63,903 nt of DNA from Palleronia rufa. GTDB lineage: Bacteria; Pseudomonadota; Alphaproteobacteria; Rhodobacterales; Rhodobacteraceae. The notes beneath the pieces were generated by a model, which did no database searches, was not told where the DNA came from, and saw only the letters and a program-made list of their open reading frames with translations. The stretch lies in assembly GCF_000743715.1 (NCBI RefSeq), contig NZ_JQEY01000016.1:1-63903 (forward strand), in the 5' to 3' direction. This document shows positions 63,417 to 63,903 of the stretch, in pieces. Made by a program: the position numbers and the translations under genes. How positions within the stretch are numbered: position 1 is the stretch's first letter; each line of letters begins with the position of its first letter.

Positions 63417-63797
63417 CTAGAAAACCCGCTCTGCCTGCTCCCCCCACGGTTCTGCCGCTAGAAAACACAGATCGTAAAGACTGACCGCCGACGCCTCCCG
63501 CCCGCAGGTCAACAGCTTCAGCACCTCGGGGGCGAGATACGCGAGCCGCAGCTGCCGGCTGACATGGCGCTCGGCCAGACCGACAGCCTCAGCCAGTTCT
63601 TGGATCGTGGCGAACTCCCCTGCCTCCATGCGCCGCCGCCAAGCCCATGCCCGGCCGATGGCGCGAAGGATGTGGGGATCCTGTGCCTGATCCGCACTCG
63701 GGCCATGGTCAGCGGGCGGCAGGATCTTCGGTCGCCCGTTTTTCTTCCGCACTTTGAGAGGGATCAGAATGCGGATGGTGTCATTGGAATTGGTCAT
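63417..63797 (-). CDS. Small HTH protein of a mobile/recombinase locus
   Basis: A 126-residue protein. After a basic segment (LKVRKKNGRPKIL), a helix-turn-helix resembling ParB/KorB-type or sigma-like motifs is seen: FATIQELAEAVGLAERHVSRQLRLAYLAPEVL. Its start overlaps the stop of the upstream gene as ATGA. Genes like this are often paired with serine recombinases in alphaproteobacterial islands. It may be a partner or regulator of that recombinase. The 100-base gap to the IS end (63317-63416) holds nothing I recognise. Confidence 0.65.
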   Translation of the reverse strand: MTNSNDTIRILIPLKVRKKNGRPKILPPADHGPSADQAQDPHILRAIGRAWAWRRRMEAGEFATIQELAEAVGLAERHVSRQLRLAYLAPEVLKLLTCGREASAVSLYDLCFLAAEPWGEQAERVF

Positions 63798-63903
63798 TCG
63801 GCGGCCTCTATCTCGCGCGGGGCGAACATCTCGCGGATGACCCCGGCGATGCCTTCGCGCCGGATATCGACCTCGAGCCCCGCGGCAGTCACCGTGCAGC
63901 GTC
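63794..63903 (-). CDS. C-terminal end of a probable serine recombinase (cut by window edge)
   Basis: Only 35 codons before the stop at 63794 are in the window: CTVTAAGLEVDIRREGIAGV followed by IREMFAPREIEAAE. The pattern V-x-V-x-x-EG-I-x-G-V-I-R-E-M at the end is what I expect from large serine recombinases of alphaproteobacterial islands. The stop overlaps the start of the HTH gene (ATGA). The identification rests on a short tail and on context. Confidence 0.45.
   Translation of the reverse strand, partial: RCTVTAAGLEVDIRREGIAGVIREMFAPREIEAAE

Noticed and set aside
1-63903. tRNA, rRNA, CRISPR arrays, defence systems
   Set aside because: I looked for T-arm-like motifs, direct-repeat arrays and known defence gene families and found none that could be supported.

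Overview
The window is high-GC DNA (mostly about 65-70% by eye) that looks chromosomal and alphaproteobacterial, most likely Rhodobacterales (Roseobacter/Rhodobacter group). The evidence is a housekeeping set (dnaE, and hisS-hisZ-hisG with a short HisG plus HisZ), a SoeABC-type sulfite dehydrogenase, the sqdBDC sulfolipid genes, several periplasmic-binding-protein ABC operons, a Hint-domain protein, RTX exoproteins, and many ATGA/GTGA start-stop overlaps. No rRNA, tRNA or CRISPR array was seen.

Layout. 1-640: right end of an IS481-type element. 708-6993 (+): a branched-chain amino acid type ABC transporter (SBP, two permeases, two ATPases), followed by an SDR dehydrogenase and a MaoC/HTD2-like acyl-CoA hydratase; a CaiB/BaiF CoA-transferase converges on them (7226-8371, -). 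8516-9829 (+): a di-heme MauG/CcpA-type peroxidase. 9892-12650 (-): a ROK regulator overlapping an FG-GAP/UnbV-type exported protein, divergent from xylF-xylH-xylG (12857-16026, +). 16030-23561 (-): soeA-soeB-soeC followed by sqdB-sqdD-sqdC, all on one strand, which places sulfite oxidation next to sulfite incorporation into sulfoquinovose. 23725-29558 (+): a GcvT-fused FAD dehydrogenase, a Hint protein and a DbpA-like DEAD-box helicase with a long basic tail. 29565-43655 (-): GH25 lysozyme, aldo/keto reductase, BMP-family SBP, tannase-like esterase, GNAT, then two permeases and a double-ABC ATPase of the nucleoside/purine type, overlapping xdhC-xdhB-xdhA. 43867-47744 (+): dnaE and a coupled small exported protein. 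47882-57492 (+): two RTX exoproteins that share one C-terminal RTX cassette but have different N-terminal heads, separated by decayed IS5-family pieces, then a sulfotransferase-fold protein and a two-domain glycosyltransferase. 57496-61184: slyX (-), then hisS-hisZ-hisG (+). 61185-63903: IS5-family debris, an intact IS5-type element, a small HTH gene and the end of a probable serine recombinase.

How parts work together. The BMP-type transporter and xanthine dehydrogenase form a plausible purine uptake and oxidation unit. XylFHG with the ROK protein is a xylose uptake unit. soeABC and sqdBDC share sulfite. The RTX, sulfotransferase and glycosyltransferase genes look like a cell-surface/exoproduct region.

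Most notable observations: (1) a palindromic repeat seen three times, once between convergent genes and twice in frame inside xdhA and xdhB, adding peptide segments to both subunits, similar in concept to Rickettsia palindromic elements; (2) a low-GC patch of about 300 bp inside hisS, encoding a segment that is longer than expected between class II motifs; (3) the soe-sqd sulfite neighbourhood; (4) the paired RTX cassette with IS remnants between the copies; (5) an 82-codon open frame that exactly fills the gap between two permease genes. All functions are read from sequence patterns; no search was run.
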